Source: Epiperipatus broadwayi
Lineage: Eukaryota > Onychophora > Udeonychophora > Euonychophora > Peripatidae
Direction of reading: 5' to 3'
NCBI GenBank assembly: GCA_028023455.1
Contig: JAQFVV010006354.1
Span: 806,001-870,000 of the forward strand
DNA length: 64,000 nucleotides
The notes beneath the pieces were generated by a model. The model saw only the letters and a list, made by a program, of their open reading frames with translations. It was not told where the DNA came from and searched no databases. The translations under genes were made by a program, and so were the position numbers. This document shows positions 1 through 13,527 of this stretch, piece after piece (positions within the stretch are counted from its first letter, which is position 1; each line of letters begins with the position of its first letter).

Positions 1-2030
1 GTAACACCTGAGCAACTACTATATAAGATTTATCATGCTTCATTTATATCAATAACAATTTAAGTCAATTAATTAGCAAACAATTTGTAAGTGAAATTAA
101 ACTAAAAAGGAATTTTTTTATTAATATTCATATTTTTGGAACTTTTGATTTTAAAACTTAATAAAATAAAACTTAAATTAATAATGACATTAACTGTTGA
201 AAACTAACTAAGTAATTGTATAGAATAACTATTTCTTATTAATATTTTAAGCCATTCAAGATGAAGTTAACATTTTTAATAGAATTTAGTGCTACACCAA
301 TTATCCACATTACTTACATACCAATGTATCTACACACAGGGAAAATTGGAAGAAAATAATCATTATTGTCATGGATCAACTATTAAGAAAAAAAAAACCG
401 TTTGTTATTGTTTTTTTTTTGTTTTACAAAAAGAACATGTTACTTAAATATTTAATATTTTTGTTATTAAAAAAAGATAAACATTTTTGCTTTAAGATCT
501 GGAAGTTCGAAATGAAATCATTCAGAACAAACAAAAGTATTTTATTATGCAAATTGTTTTAATTATAAAATTTAACTGAAATTAAAATTACTAATATATT
601 ATGATAATTAACATATATTTATTTTTATATATATATATTTTTTATATATATATATATATTTATTTAAACTAAAATTAAAGTACAAGTGTCTAAAGTCTGA
701 TTGTCTTTTAATTTGAAATATATTTGGTCACCCATCTTTTCTTCTCCTTCTTCTCCTCCTTTTTTTTTACTCCTCCTCCTTCTCCTCCTCCTCACATAGA
801 TAAGGAATAAACTTCCTATATATAGTTATTGTGGAAGATAGCTATTGCTTATTAAATGTAATATTTAGAATTTTAAGACATAGAAAGGTAATGGGCCTGA
901 GTCAGAGATGCTACATTATATCCAAAATGTTAAGTTGAATTTATTTGTTTGCTTATCTATTTAAGTATTTATTTAATATGTATGCAAAAATGATTCTTAT
1001 ATTTTATAGACCAATGACTAGCTAAGCCTATCAGAACTTCTCAAACATGTTTGTTGATTTCTATATTAATAACAGTAAAGATAAATTATACATTCAGACA
1101 AATTTAAGCACATATAATGCTTATGCAAAAAAAATCCAATTTCAATAGACTCATTTAATGTACATACATCCTACATTTACACATTATATTTTTTACACAC
1201 ACATACATATGCTTGTTATTTTTGATTTTATTATTTTCCAGGTTTATGAGAATATCAATTTAGTGTAATTCAAGTTGCAGATAATTGTATATATTGACTA
1301 TGGTTTAATTTAACTTCATTACAAAATAAAAATTTCAGAGAAATTTATTATATCATTATTATTTATTAAATTTAATCTTTTGGTAATTTAGCTATGCTGC
1401 AACAGATAAATTTCATAGTAGTATCAAAATATTCACACACTGCAAATACAAACCCAGTGGACATATAGTCAGATTGAATATAAAAGATGAATATTTATAT
1501 TATTATTTTTTTCCACTGTGTTAACCCTGTAACATCCAGTATGCCATTTTGCATTTTAAAAGAAAATTACAATTAATATAATTTACAGTATATCTTATGT
1601 TTGAATGCAATAAATATAAAAATATGTACATTGTTATAAAGAGCAAATATGGAAGAATGTAATGAAGTGATAAAATAGTCATTACCTAAAAAAAAATTGA
1701 GAAAAAATTATTTAAAAAAAATGTTCATTTTTACATAATTCCACAAATTCTCAATTTTGAAAGTTAAATATTAAAATGACATTTTCATAAACAGCTTCAT
1801 CACATTTGTCACAAAATGCTGAAGAAAATGATATACAATATGTCTTACCTGAGGTAATTTTTCTATAAAAAAATACAAAAAGGATGCAAATGATAACTTC
1901 CATTTTTACTAGCTAACCCAGATTCTGTCCTTCCATACCAGAGTATCTTCTAAAAATGTTTGGTTGTCCTTCCATGCAGGGTATCTGTTAAAAATATGTT
2001 TTGTTTTTAGTGTGGGAAAATAACAAGAAT
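1..2030. other. AT-rich DNA, no gene recognised
   Basis: No coding sequence can be supported. The stretch holds poly-A/T tracts, a short (TA)n run near 625-660 and a pyrimidine-rich CTCCTT-type microsatellite near 738-792. The one short open frame here (371-562) is lysine- and phenylalanine-rich, as expected from random AT-rich DNA. Confidence 0.6.
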
Positions 2031-2034
2031 AGTT

Positions 2035-2455
2035 TACAAGGTATTATACAAAGAGAACTTTAGTAAATTGCAATGTATTACTATATTATAATATATTAAT
2101 TATTATATTATTGAAAAATGGGGTGTGACCTAAAATACACATTTTTTTCAAGTAAAAAGTATACTCAAATAAATATCAAACAGTAAGAACAGCTTATGAG
2201 ATAATATGCAAAGAGAACTTTAGTAAATTGTAAATGTATTATTATATTATAATATTATTATATATTAATTATTATATTATTGAAAAATGGAGTGTGACCT
2301 AAAATATGTATTCTTTTCAAGTAAAAAGTGTACTCAAATAAATATCAAACAGTAAAAACAGTTTATGAGATATATATTACACAAAGAAAACTTTAGTGTG
2401 ACCTAAAACATGTATTTTTTTCAAGTACAAAGTGTACTCAAAAAAACAAAGTCAA
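2035..2455. repeat. Diverged tandem repeat, about 2.5 units of 160-173 bp
   Basis: The unit begins with a conserved block reading roughly CAAAGAGAACTTTAG, near 2049, 2209 and 2382. It continues through an ATTATATTA-rich core to a block reading GTGTGACCTAAAA and a block reading AGTGTACTCAAA. The third unit lacks the AT-rich core, so CTTTAG runs straight into TGTGACC. Units differ by scattered substitutions and small indels, so the array is not recent. No coding potential is seen. Confidence 0.75.
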
Positions 2456-2869
2456 ACAAAAATTTTTCTAAGATAAAATGAATCAAAACTGTAACTAAAT
2501 CAATAAACATCAAAATAAACATTTATTATGAGCACTGATTACATATATGTAGGATAGATGATATATGATAGTAGATAACTGAGGGGGCATGTTTTTATTG
2601 TCATTGAAATTGTCTAAAATTCTACAGCACATTTATTGTTTTTCAACAATTTCATTATATAACTAATAAAAAACAAGTAATAAAAAAGACTACTCACTGA
2701 ATTCCTGGCCAGCAAGATTTCAATGTTGATTCCAAGTTCAAACTCTTGTTGTAAAAAAGATCTAGATGCAATTCCCATTCCTGTCTTGCAAATAAAATGA
2801 CTCTGCTAACATTTTTTTGGATCAATGCAGATTCTAGATATGAATTATTACTAAAATTGTCACCAAAAT

Positions 2870-3278
2870 TAGCTTCTACAAAGAATAAGGCTTAGAATAC
2901 ATACATGCAATGGGAGCAAGCAATCAAAGCAACCTGTGAGAGTCCATATATTTTTATGAATTCTAAATTTAAAAAAAAAAGAGATGAAAAAAAATTAAAA
3001 ATAGCATTTCAAAAAAAAAAAAAATCATAAAAAAATGTAAATTTCATCATAGAAAAAAATACATACATCTGTTTGAACAAAGAGAAGGCTCACGGATGTG
3101 TACATCAGCAATTGAATAATTTCAGCAAGTGGAGAGAAAGTCCACTTCAATTGTAAAGTTATTTTATGAATGTTAAATCATAAAAAAAAAGAAAATAACA
3201 TTAAAAACTGCTTTTTCAAAAAAAAAAAAATCATAAAAAATGTAAATTTCATCGTAGGAAAAAAAAATTGACATATGT
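2870..3278. repeat. Diverged direct duplication of about 205 bp
   Basis: Two adjacent segments align in the same orientation, about 2870-3072 and 3073-3278. Shared blocks are an AAAGAATAAGGCT-like start, a TTTTATGAAT block, an A-rich run, and a poly-A stretch followed by TCATAAAAAATGTAAATTT. Many substitutions separate the copies. Confidence 0.6.
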
Positions 3279-3279
3279 A

Positions 3280-3915
3280 AAAACAAAATACAATGGCATA
3301 TCAAATGATGTAAAAAGAGTAAGTGTCAGACGTACTGATTCTGTGCGAGCTCAGTTTAAAATGTAAACTTCCGGTCATACATATTGCCAGTCAAATTAAT
3401 GAGGTTTTCAATTGTTTTTTTAAATTTCGTTTGTAAATAAGCAATGTCAATTTGATTCTCATTAAATGGTCTTCTAGTTTATCAAATTTATTTCTCCACC
3501 TGCTCATCAATTGATCACCATATCTATGTTGCCACACATACCTTTTTTGTACATTATAATATAGTAATATGATTAAATGAATCTTTTACTTGATTTAAAA
3601 CCCATATAAATATGCACTGTAATTTCTATCTAAGATAAGTTCATCACTACAGACAGACAAGAATAACATCATCCCTGAGTTCAAATTCTGATGCATGTGT
3701 GGAATCCAAGAGAGGGGTGTGGTATGAATGAATTATCCTAAATTATATCTGAATTTAATGTGTTAACCAAGTGTTAGCCCATTGGAAGTAAGAATGACCA
3801 TTGGTTAGTTACTTCATCATGTCAGTCTTGGCATTCTACCTGAAGACCCTAGGTCTGATCATAGTTAGATGCAGTCCTCCTCTTCTGGTGGAAAATTCAG
3901 ACTGTAGCAATATAT
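3280..3915. other. Unassigned AT-rich sequence
   Basis: No open frame or repeat could be assigned. It contains a somewhat more balanced stretch at 3640-3900, which may be an old mobile-element scrap, and ends in a short (TA)n run at about 3912-3925 where the LINE remnant on the minus strand begins. Confidence 0.4.
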
Positions 3916-3924
3916 ATATATATA

Positions 3925-5580
3925 TCATCCTTCTATTGGATTCATTATATATGAAAAATCAAATATACTAACATTATCAATTTCTTTTTTCAACCAAGTC
4001 TCTGTTAGAAAGATAATATCATATTCATTTAATAACAATTTGTATTTAAAATCAATTTTCTTAGTTATAAGTCTATGCACATTTTGATAATAATAATTCA
4101 TAAATTACTATTTAATACACATGTTAGTTTGAAAATTTATATTTTGTACTATAATGCTAATTTTATCAACACTATCAGTTAATATAATATTTCCACTCTC
4201 TTTTTCAATAGTGTTATTAACATTTAATGTAGTTTCATTTTTTATACCATTAAGTACATCAGCATTAATTTTTTTTTTAGAAATTTTAGATTACCATAGA
4301 AGAGCAATATTACAGTATCTTCAAGCCAGACATCACTAGCATCAACTTTAAGAGCTCCACATTCTTGCATATTTAAGACAATGAAATTATAATTTTTTTT
4401 AAACTAAAATGGATATTTCCACTGAATATGTGATTATATATTTAAAAAAGTATTTTAAACACATACTTTTTATATTTACATATTTAAAATACTTTTCAAA
4501 TATATCACATCTTTCATTTTAGTCAAACATTTTTTTTTAAAATTTTGTCGTCTAAATAGCTTTCAGTGCATGATTAACTTGATTACCTATAATAAAAAAA
4601 AAAGAACTTTTATCATTTTTTGTATATTGTTTCCATATAACCTTCATTTTTTTATCTTCACAATATATCAAACAAAATACATGACTTTTTAGATATTTTA
4701 TCTTGGGTAGAAATGTGCAATGATTTATTAAATGCAGTAGAGCAGACAGAATTCAAACCATGATCACATAATCATTTGCCTGCTTTATTATCTGATTTGT
4801 CAATTTTAACTATTTTATTCTTTTGTTCATTCACCTTAAAATTCGATTTGGTATCAACGACACTAATAATAATCTGATTGCTTTTGTAATTTATCAGTTT
4901 TTTTCACAAGAATCCCTATTTACCTTAAACAGGGAGGGGGGGTCTGAATTAGCAACTTAACTTTCTTTGTTTATAACAACAAAATTTTCAACAATTATGA
5001 TTTTAATATCATTATCTTCAATTTTATCCAATCTATTAACTGATATATTCAATAACATATTTTTTATCATAATACTTTTTTTCCAATAATTTAATTTCAC
5101 TTTATAAGTTTGTAACAACATTTAAAATTTTATTCAATAAAAAACTAGTTTCATTACAAGACAAACAATTAGTATTTATTTAGTTAAATTATTTTCCCTT
5201 TTTTCAAAATAATAATTATTTACCATTACTAAATCTTTCTTAAATATAGCATTAATTTTTATTAATTTACAAATGTAATTATCTCCAATTTCTGCAATTA
5301 TATCTTCTATTTCCAATAATTTTTGTGAATCACTTGCTTTTGATTCATTATTTTCCACTTTGTTTTCAGTGACCTCCGTTTTGTAAACCAATGCTTGAAA
5401 TATGATCACATTTATCACAAATTTAAAACCATATTTCTATTTTATTTTTAGACAGTTTTGTCCTAATATATCTTAGATATGATTTATGAAACTTATTATT
5501 ACATTTAATATATTTAATTCTTGGCTGTTTGTCAAATATAAAATCACTGAATAATACACATGGTGTGCTTTCCATTGTAT
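3925..5580 (-). mobile_element. CR1/jockey-like LINE remnant (ORF1 with PHD-like finger, start of endonuclease)
   Basis: Read on the minus strand from 5578, a frame gives a Cys/His-rich stretch with KCNNKFHKSYL, which resembles a PHD-type zinc finger of CR1-like ORF1 proteins. It runs into an 80-residue open frame (5418-5176) rich in charged residues (SQKLLEIEDIIAEIGDNY), compatible with a coiled coil. Further down (about 4110-3950) the minus frame reads YYYQNVHRL, then NEYDIIFLTETWLKKEI. These match the N-terminal endonuclease signature of CR1/jockey-type LINEs (YYQNVRGL..., DIICLTETWL), with the catalytic Glu in TETWL. The element stops near a (TA)n run at 3912-3925; the rest of the endonuclease and all of the reverse transcriptase are absent. 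Family assignment rests on motif recall. Confidence 0.6.
4395..4545. repeat. Imperfect inverted repeat (about 65-bp arms)
   Basis: An arm around 4395-4463 (TAAACTAAAATGG ... GTGATTATATATTT ... AAGTATTTTAAA) is the imperfect reverse complement of 4483-4545 (TTTAAAATACTTTTC ... ATATATCACA ... CATTTTAGTC). A short AT-rich loop separates them. It lies between the ORF1 and endonuclease parts of the surrounding LINE remnant, so it may be a small foldback insertion. Confidence 0.55.
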
Positions 5581-5586
5581 AGCCGC

Positions 5587-5588
<2 letters not shown>

Positions 5589-5618
<30 letters not shown>

Positions 5619-5655
5619 GAACAACAACAACAACAACAACTACAACAACAACATA
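5589..5655. repeat. (AAT)n/(AAC)n microsatellite
   Basis: About ten AAT units are followed by AAC units with minor interruptions. It lies just upstream (minus-strand sense) of the LINE ORF1 remnant. Confidence 0.9.
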
Positions 5656-5659
5656 TTTA

Positions 5660-8195
5660 GAAATAGTCTTAACAAGAATACTTGTTTTCTTCTATATCAT
5701 TATTAAAAAGCATGATTTAACTTTGTACTGAATAAAAAAAAAGAATTTTTTTTTAAAAAAAAAATCCTTATAAACTTTAATTATTTTATTACTTTGGGAA
5801 TACTTTCAAAGGTTTTTATGTTGATTTTTTTTAAAAGACAAACATGCAGTTTAGATTTTTTTTTCGTACTTGTTAGTTAAAAGTATTTTTTTTATTTAGA
5901 TATTATAAAAATGTTATAAAAATTCTAATTTATATTAAATAAAGTGGAAGAAAACTAATTAAAATAACATTTTGTTTTTAAAACATTTTTTAAAAATGTA
6001 AGTTTTTATTTTAATAATAAAGAAGTCACTACTTTTATAATTGCTATTACTTCTGTCACAATATTATTTGGTTAAAACTACTGTAATTCATGATTTAAGT
6101 ATTTATTAATTTGACTTTTTTAATCCTTTGATATTTTTATTAGAAATGATTATTAGAATATGCTATAATAATTCGGTGTCTCTATACAGTAAAAAAGTCA
6201 CAAAGAAAAGAAATTTACCTCCACAATGAATCAGTTAACATTTTTAAATTAAAAGAAAAACCCCTTAAATTTATAATTTTGTAAGTCTAGACTTATATGA
6301 TATAGATAACAAATTATTGTTATAAAAAATTACGCACACAACATCAATTTTTTAAATAAATATAGACAACAGAGAGATGTGTTATGTGGATGTGATAGGG
6401 TGAACACAATAATTTATTTTATTTGACCGAAGTTTTTTTGTTTTATATTTCTTAGCGGGAAATAAACTCTAAGACTTTAACTCATGAACTTACTACCTCA
6501 GAAATGCATTAAGAGTGCATCAGTAGAATGAATATTAACTCCATGTTGCTTAGCAACTGATCAGTTATATAATCAACCAAAAGATAAATTGAAAAAAATA
6601 ATTATGTTTATAAATTAGATTTTAGAAAGTACAAATGATAATAATTTATCCTGAGGTCTTCAAAGAATTAATGAAATTTTAATTATAAAAAATAAAAATT
6701 CTTACGAGTTTTTCCCAAAAATACCTCACATTTGATATTTATAACTTTAAAATATTTTATATAAATGTTAACATAGACTCACTGGCTATAAAAATGACAG
6801 CTAATAAATAAATAATACCATTGACTACTAATGACCAATCAAAAATACATTCATTCATATAATATCAAAAAAAGTTTAAGATCAGTAAGACAAATTAAAT
6901 TAACATAAAAAATGTTTATGCACACAAAATGACGAATTATCTGAAATATGTGAAATGGTTGATAACAAAATGATTATTTCTCATTTAGAAAAAAAAACAA
7001 AACAAATAAAGTGCCAAAATACTGCAATTAAATCAAAAATTAAGACAAAAGTTAAAACTGAAAATAATAGCATCTAAAATTGAATATGAAATAAATCGAC
7101 TATAAAAAATATTTTTAAAAATAATTTACAAAAATATCATTTAAATAAAAATAGATACAAATAAAGGATTATTTGCACAGCACAGCACAAAAAGGCAGGC
7201 ACGTGATGACTATGCTTTCGACAGAATTAATATTCATTTTTAAAATAATAGGAAAACATCTTCAATGGCATTAATAGAATTTAACTACAAAACAACAATA
7301 ACCAAAAAAAAAAACAAAAAAACAACAACAACAACAAATGGAGCCGCAATGTTGAATTATAATCTACGATGAATCAACTCTTCTGCACTAATAACAAACA
7401 CTATCAATTAGTATTTCTATCAACAACGTTTTTATCCCAAAAGTATGAACACATATATTTGATGAAAATACAGGTATTTGCAATATATATATATAAAAGC
7501 ACAATTATTTATACTAGCAAAGAGATACAAAATCTATAATGGTTATGCATAATCTGCAAATTGTATCGTCAATGTCAATGTTAAAATAATAAAAGTTCAT
7601 ATATAAGCCATTCTAGTTAGATATAAAAAAAATTAAATGGAAACATATTAGATAGTATGAAAATATACACATAAGTTAAACTATCATTAAAGTTTTTATA
7701 AATAAAAGAATATATATATTCAAACTACAATTTGTATTTTACCTCTTCATAATACGATTTTTTAAAAATACATTTTTTAAACCAGCATTAAATTCTTGAA
7801 ATTGATTTTCACATAGGATAGATATTATAATAAATAAAATTTTCAGACATTTAGATGTTATAAACAGTTTAAAAACATGCACTATGTTGACAAATGTTTA
7901 ATAAACCTAATGTTTGTCTAAAATTTTGTATAATCAATACAGTAAAAATATTTCATTTACCAAATTTTTATATTCTAATTTACAGTTAAACTATCTAGTT
8001 AGTCAGGTATAATTTTACCGAAATTATTAAAATAATTTATTGCAATTTTAGCCACATCAAATATGAAAAAAAAAAATGCAACTTTACAGGTTTACAAGTT
8101 ATAAAACTTAAATTTATTATTATAATAATTTCTCAAAAATCAGTTTTTCCACACAAAAAACAATACCTAAACCATTTTATTCCTTATTCTATTTC
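5660..8195. other. AT-rich DNA, no gene recognised
   Basis: Only short AT-rich runs, a small AAC-type microsatellite near 7320-7340 and a short (TA)n run near 7482-7495 are seen. No open frame resembles a known protein on either strand. Confidence 0.6.
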
Positions 8196-8200
8196 TTAAA

Positions 8201-10016
8201 TCATCATCATTTCCAATTATTAACAATATACCAGAGTAAAGGGTTCTGCAAACTTAGTCAAATTACTCAGATCTTCAGCTTTTTTTCTTCACAATGTGCT
8301 AGAGAACTGTCTTACTTCATATATACATCTGATATGTGATCAGTTTTTAGGGTTTCTTTTACAAGATTTTTGTGATCCAATTAAAATTTTTAACTGTCAC
8401 CTACTACTCTCTTCTAACAATATTTGCAGCCCAGTTCCATTTATCTGTTAATATTTTCAGAGATGCTAATGACACCCATTTGTTCTCTCACCCATGTATG
8501 TAATTTATTTTTAACTTTGTGTTATTCTCCTATTGAGTGATTTGAAGTCTCTGCATTGCATTTCTGTTAAGTATTCAAGTCTCAGATTTATAAATAAAAG
8601 ATGGTTAGTCACAACTATAAAAAATCTTTATTTTCAAACACATTGTCATATTTTTTTTAAATATCAAATTATTTTTTTCAATAGAACTTCATCCAATTTT
8701 AATATTTTGACTAATTTTATTCATTATGTCTAGATCACTGTTAATAATCTGGTCAAAGAATTCAAATTGTTAACTTTGTCTAATTTATGATTATCAATTT
8801 TTATTATCTTTTTTTGGAAAAGGCCACCAAATATTATTTTAGTTGTTTTAGCATCTTATCATTAATTCTACTTATTGATTTCCTTTTTTAACTCTTGCAA
8901 TATTTCCTGAAGCTCAAGCATTATTTGTGAAAACAGTCACATCATTTGCAAAATCTACATGACTCAAATAACTTCATTTAATTTTACTTGTTTACCTTTC
9001 CATTAATCCTTAAAATAGTTTTTGAAAAATTGCTGTAAATGGTTTTGACAATGTAGAATGACTCTGTCACACACATTTCTCAGTATTAATCATTTTAGCA
9101 TCAGCACTTAATCTAATCATTGCTGCAGTATTTTGATATATTTTATTCAGAATAAATATCTTGATGATCCATTATGTTAATCACTATAGAAAAGCATATA
9201 GATTCAACTGCAGTTTTATAATGTACAAATCTAAAGCACAATGTTTATTCATATTTATTTATACTTCCTATAATAACTCATTATTTGGATGTGACCTACT
9301 GTACTAAAAGCATTTTTAAATTCAGCTTGTGTTTTTTAGTTGTTTGGAATCCAAAGTTTGTTATCAAAAATTAGTAATTATCTTGGTTAAGATTTTGTAT
9401 AGATGTGATTAAAAATTGGTAGGTCTGTAAGTTCTAATATTTTATTTATCATTTTTCTTAAATGTCAATATTACTACTGCAATTTCTCAATCATCTGGTA
9501 CATTTTCATCATTCAGAAACTTGGTGCATATCCTTACTAATAATGTTTCTATTTTTTCACCTACTCTTTCTAAAATATTATTAATAATTCCATTTTCTAG
9601 GGGCTTCTATTTTCTTCATAGAACTATTTGCAAGTTTCATTTTTTCATTAAAAATGCTTGGCAATTCAAAAGATATAATAACTATAAGTGATATTTTATT
9701 TTTATGTTTTTTATTACTATGTAACTCTTTGTAGAAGTCTTCCTCACATTTTATGGTATCATCTCTCTTTTTCAGTTATACTTTCATCATTTCTTTGTAT
9801 TGAATAAATAGATTTCCTTCCATTACCGGTGTTTTATATTTTTGAGATTTATTTTGTTTTATAAATTTTTTTCTAATTCTTCATCATCATTATCATAATA
9901 ATACTATTACTACTGATACTACTACTACTACTACTACTGCTACTACTACTACTACTACTACTACTACTATTACTACTATTACTACTACTACTACTACTGC
10001 TACTGCCACCACCACC

Positions 10017-10082
<66 letters not shown>

Positions 10083-11265
10083 GCTGCTGCTGATAATGAT
10101 AATGATGATGATAATAATAATAATTTTTTACATTATTATTAATTTCTTTATATATCATTTTACAAAAACTCTAGATATGCTAATCTTCTTAATGGATCAC
10201 TTAAAAAAATTTCATAGTTCTTCTTCATATATTCTCTTGTCACAGCAGAAAATGTACTGTTTAATTGCTGCTTATTTATATCAGCTATCTTTTTGAAGTC
10301 CTCAATGATATATCAATTATCTTTATATTGATTTCAGTCAAATCTGAACCATTTTCAAGATTTAATCTAAATTGACTGCAGTTTTCAAGGTTAAGAATAT
10401 TAACTCTTAGTTTTGTTTGTCTTAATAATTTTATTTCACTAGTTTTATTTTAACATGTATTTTAATATCACTAATATATTATCACTCCTTCTTGTTGGAT
10501 TTATTAAAAACATTACAATCTTGAAATACATATTTTCTGTAAGACAAAATATAACCCAATCCTTTTAGATCTTCCTTTGGATGCCTTTTTGTCCATTTCT
10601 TTTCAAAGAATGACTTCATAATATATAGTTTTTCTTTTTCTGAAAAATCCACAAGTCTGTGTCCTCTCTCATTTCTATAACCACAATAAAATTTATCTAC
10701 AGCATTTTTGTCTTTTAACACTTTACTAATTCTAGTATTAAGGTATTTCATGACAACCTTGCAATATTGCTTGAGCTAATCAAAGGCTTTTTGCATATCC
10801 ATATATAAATTCTCTACTTCTTTATTATAACAAGAAGTTGGGACACACATATAAATTTTTTATTCTTGGTATTTTCCATTGATTTAAAAAACAAATCTAC
10901 TACTCTGTTTGATATACCACAATCTCCTTAACAATGCTTCCGATACTTACATCTTTGTGGTAAAACACATAACCACTTTTTTAAATCAATTGAATTTTCA
11001 CCTTTTCTTTTAACTTTACAAAGGCCAGTAAGGTCACATTTAATATTAAACAATTTTTGTTCCAATTTACGAAATCTTCTTTTACATAAAAATGATATGC
11101 AGTTGTAGGTACCTAAATGAAAAACCATCATCAAATCATGAGGATGATCCTTAGAATCATTCAACTTCAGCCACCAGATTCTGCAATGGCTGATGATCTT
11201 ACAGCCTTCTAGAATAAAAAAAACATAGTTTAATTTTATTCTTACCTGAAAAAACAATCAACTGA
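8201..11265 (-). mobile_element. Decayed RTE-type LINE copy, near full length
   Basis: This is the same family as the full-length element at 32490-35729, in the opposite orientation. The 3' end is the TCATCATCAT run at 8201, the complement of the (GAT)n tail. A block at 8540-8590 is the complement of the region encoding the RT C-terminal part; 9480-9780 corresponds to the segment just before the RT core. Two open fragments keep recognisable endonuclease protein: 11257-10928 (LMMVFHLGTYNCISFL, GLCKVKRK) and 10751-10482 (GYRNERGHRLVDFSEKEKLYIM, LGYILSYRKYVFQDCNVFNK). The intervening coding sequence is broken by many stops and indels and by a long (ACT)n array. It cannot encode a working enzyme. 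Confidence 0.85.
9899..10095. repeat. (ACT)n microsatellite inside the RTE remnant
   Basis: Roughly 190 bp of ACT/CTA trinucleotides with interspersed CTG, ATT and CAC units, followed by GATAAT and ATA units to about 10125. It interrupts the minus-strand RTE copy. Confidence 0.95.
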
Positions 11266-11589
11266 TTTTTCAGATAAAAATGATCAAACATCTGATAAGA
11301 AAGATCACAGTGTTTGTTAATTCTAAGTTTAAAGATAACAAATGAATAATTCTACCATACTGGCTGATGTATCTAGAGAACAACCCATCAATGATCACTT
11401 ATTATGTAAATAATTACATAGATATAAGAGCTGCTGTGACAAAAACATATAGAGTGGACATTGGAAAATTTGACCTGCTCAGTTCTTTAAATCCTCAAAA
11501 AAAAAAAAAAAAAATTCTTCACTCACTTGACAAAAAACTTTTTTCATCCTAATTTTTGAATATTCATAACCATTTCCATCTCTGAACTT

Positions 11590-12180
11590 ATAATTACTTT
11601 TTTTATTTATTGTCTGTGCTATTTGCTAAATTGTTTTTAATTTCTTTTTTTCATTGGGAATGCATGGATAATTTAATTTCTACTTCTTTATATGATTTTT
11701 TAATAAACAATCATTTTCATTTACTTTTTTGAACACTTTATCTTTTTTATTGTTTTACAATATTACATTTCAAAATCCTTTAATCTTCTAATTGCCCCTT
11801 TTTGTTTCAAATATAACTATATTACAAAAAACTATTTTTTAAAAATCTTTTATTAATAACAAAAGTTTCTTATTCATTGCAATCCTTCATCATTCTTTCA
11901 GTTATACAAATATTTAAAAGCATTAATTTATTCTGTAATTTTTTCTCCAATATTTACTCATAATGTTTTTATTACAGTTTATTTTTATTGCCTTAGTTTT
12001 ATTTGCATTTATTTCAATGCCAAATTTTCTTAATTTTTTTCCTCAGTCATACATAATATTTTGTTAAACTTATTTTTACTATCTACAAATTTTTCCAATT
12101 ATCACCTAATTCACTGATACAACCAATTCTTCTAATTCAAAGCTAATTCTAAAATTATTAACAAATTCTTATTTAAGGAT
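11590..12180 (-). mobile_element. Fragment of a LINE reverse transcriptase
   Basis: On the minus strand, about 12050-11960, a frame reads RKFGIEINANKTKAIKIN, and some 60 bases further on FKYLCITE. This order (hydrophobic FGLEIN..KTK block, then FKYLG) is typical of the segment just after the catalytic FADD box in LINE reverse transcriptases. The surrounding sequence has stops in all frames, and I could not see the FADD box itself. It differs from the nearby RTE family, which has GLKINVKKTKVMF at this place, so it is probably a separate element. Confidence 0.45.
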
Positions 12181-12299
12181 ATATTAAAGCAAATATCTAT
12201 TTTTTTATATAAAATGTTTTAATATATGATTCTATGATACAGCGATTCTCGATATTGATGCTAACATCTTCTGGAGTGGGGTATTTAATTCATTTTAAT

Positions 12300-13500
12300 G
12301 GATATTAACCCCCAAAAGTTGTCCAGGACATTTTAATAAATGACAGAGCAAAATCCATGTTCTATAATATAATATTTTTTTAAAATATTGCAGAAAATAT
12401 TTTAGTATAATTTGAGAACTACTGTCAACTTTTTTTTTTTTTATGCAAAAATTTTTATTAGGCAAAAATTTGATACAAACTTGAAAAAATAATTTACAAT
12501 TCAATTAGACCTTACAAAATGTATCATAAAAGGAAAGACAAATAAAATGGTGTATAAATAGCAAAAGATAGCACACTGTGAGAAATTCTAACTGTACAAA
12601 GCTAACTTGGAATGTTAAAAAAACAAAAATTGCATTTATAAAATACCATGTAAATGTAAAAGAAAATATATTCCTAAAGTATTTTTTCCACTAAAATAAA
12701 ACTAAAATGAAAAAAACAATTATTAGTGAGGAAAATAATAGACCCATGCATGTATCAAAAAACATCTGTTCAATTTGGGAAATAACAAAGACATATGGGA
12801 AGAAAAAAACAAAAAAAAAGATGAAGAGGGAAAGAATTACTTACTTATAATAGAGTAAGTTGAGAAACAAGTTTTATATAGCATCAAAAATGTTTTGAAA
12901 GGCAAACATCCTGTCTGTTTTTAATTTTTGAAATATTTCTGTAAAATAGTAATTGCAATTTCCTTGCTGTAGGATTAAAGCAAAAATGGCATCTTAGACA
13001 TAAGAAAAATAATAATCCAAATTAACTCTATAACATGGTTTCAATGAGAGAAGCAATAAATGAAGCATGCACTTTTAGAAAATGACTCAATGATATTTTT
13101 ATAAGCAAGAAAAGCAAAACAATGTTGCAGAAAATGATGAATTGTTTCCTAAACATATATCAAAGGGGTCAATGTTAGCACACTCCATTATCTATAATAA
13201 AAAATTACTAGTGGATAGGGCTTCTAAATTTGACTTTGATAAGGAAATCGAGGTATATTGGCTCCAGATACCAGAATTTCAATTTTTTGATTATCTGTTC
13301 ATTGATGAGTAAAGAAAGATGTCAATGGTTGAAGGTGATTAGCACTATGAGTCAATTTGTAAGCTTTCCAAAAGAATATTTTCTATGAAAATGTATGTTG
13401 ATTAAGATTATTATAAGCAGCAATGGATTTGATTAAGAATTGAAAAAAAATAACTTTATTGGATGGAGATGTTTTAGTAAAGATGACTGCAACAAATTTC
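12300..13500. other. AT-rich DNA, no gene recognised
   Basis: No protein motif or repeat family could be recognised. The 69-residue minus-strand open frame at 12504-12295 shows no conserved pattern. Confidence 0.5.
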
Positions 13501-13527
13501 ATAGCATTAGAATAAGCAAAGACAGAT

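Noticed and set aside
2041-2455. Tandem array as a centromeric satellite
   Set aside because: Only two and a half diverged units are present; nothing indicates a long satellite array.
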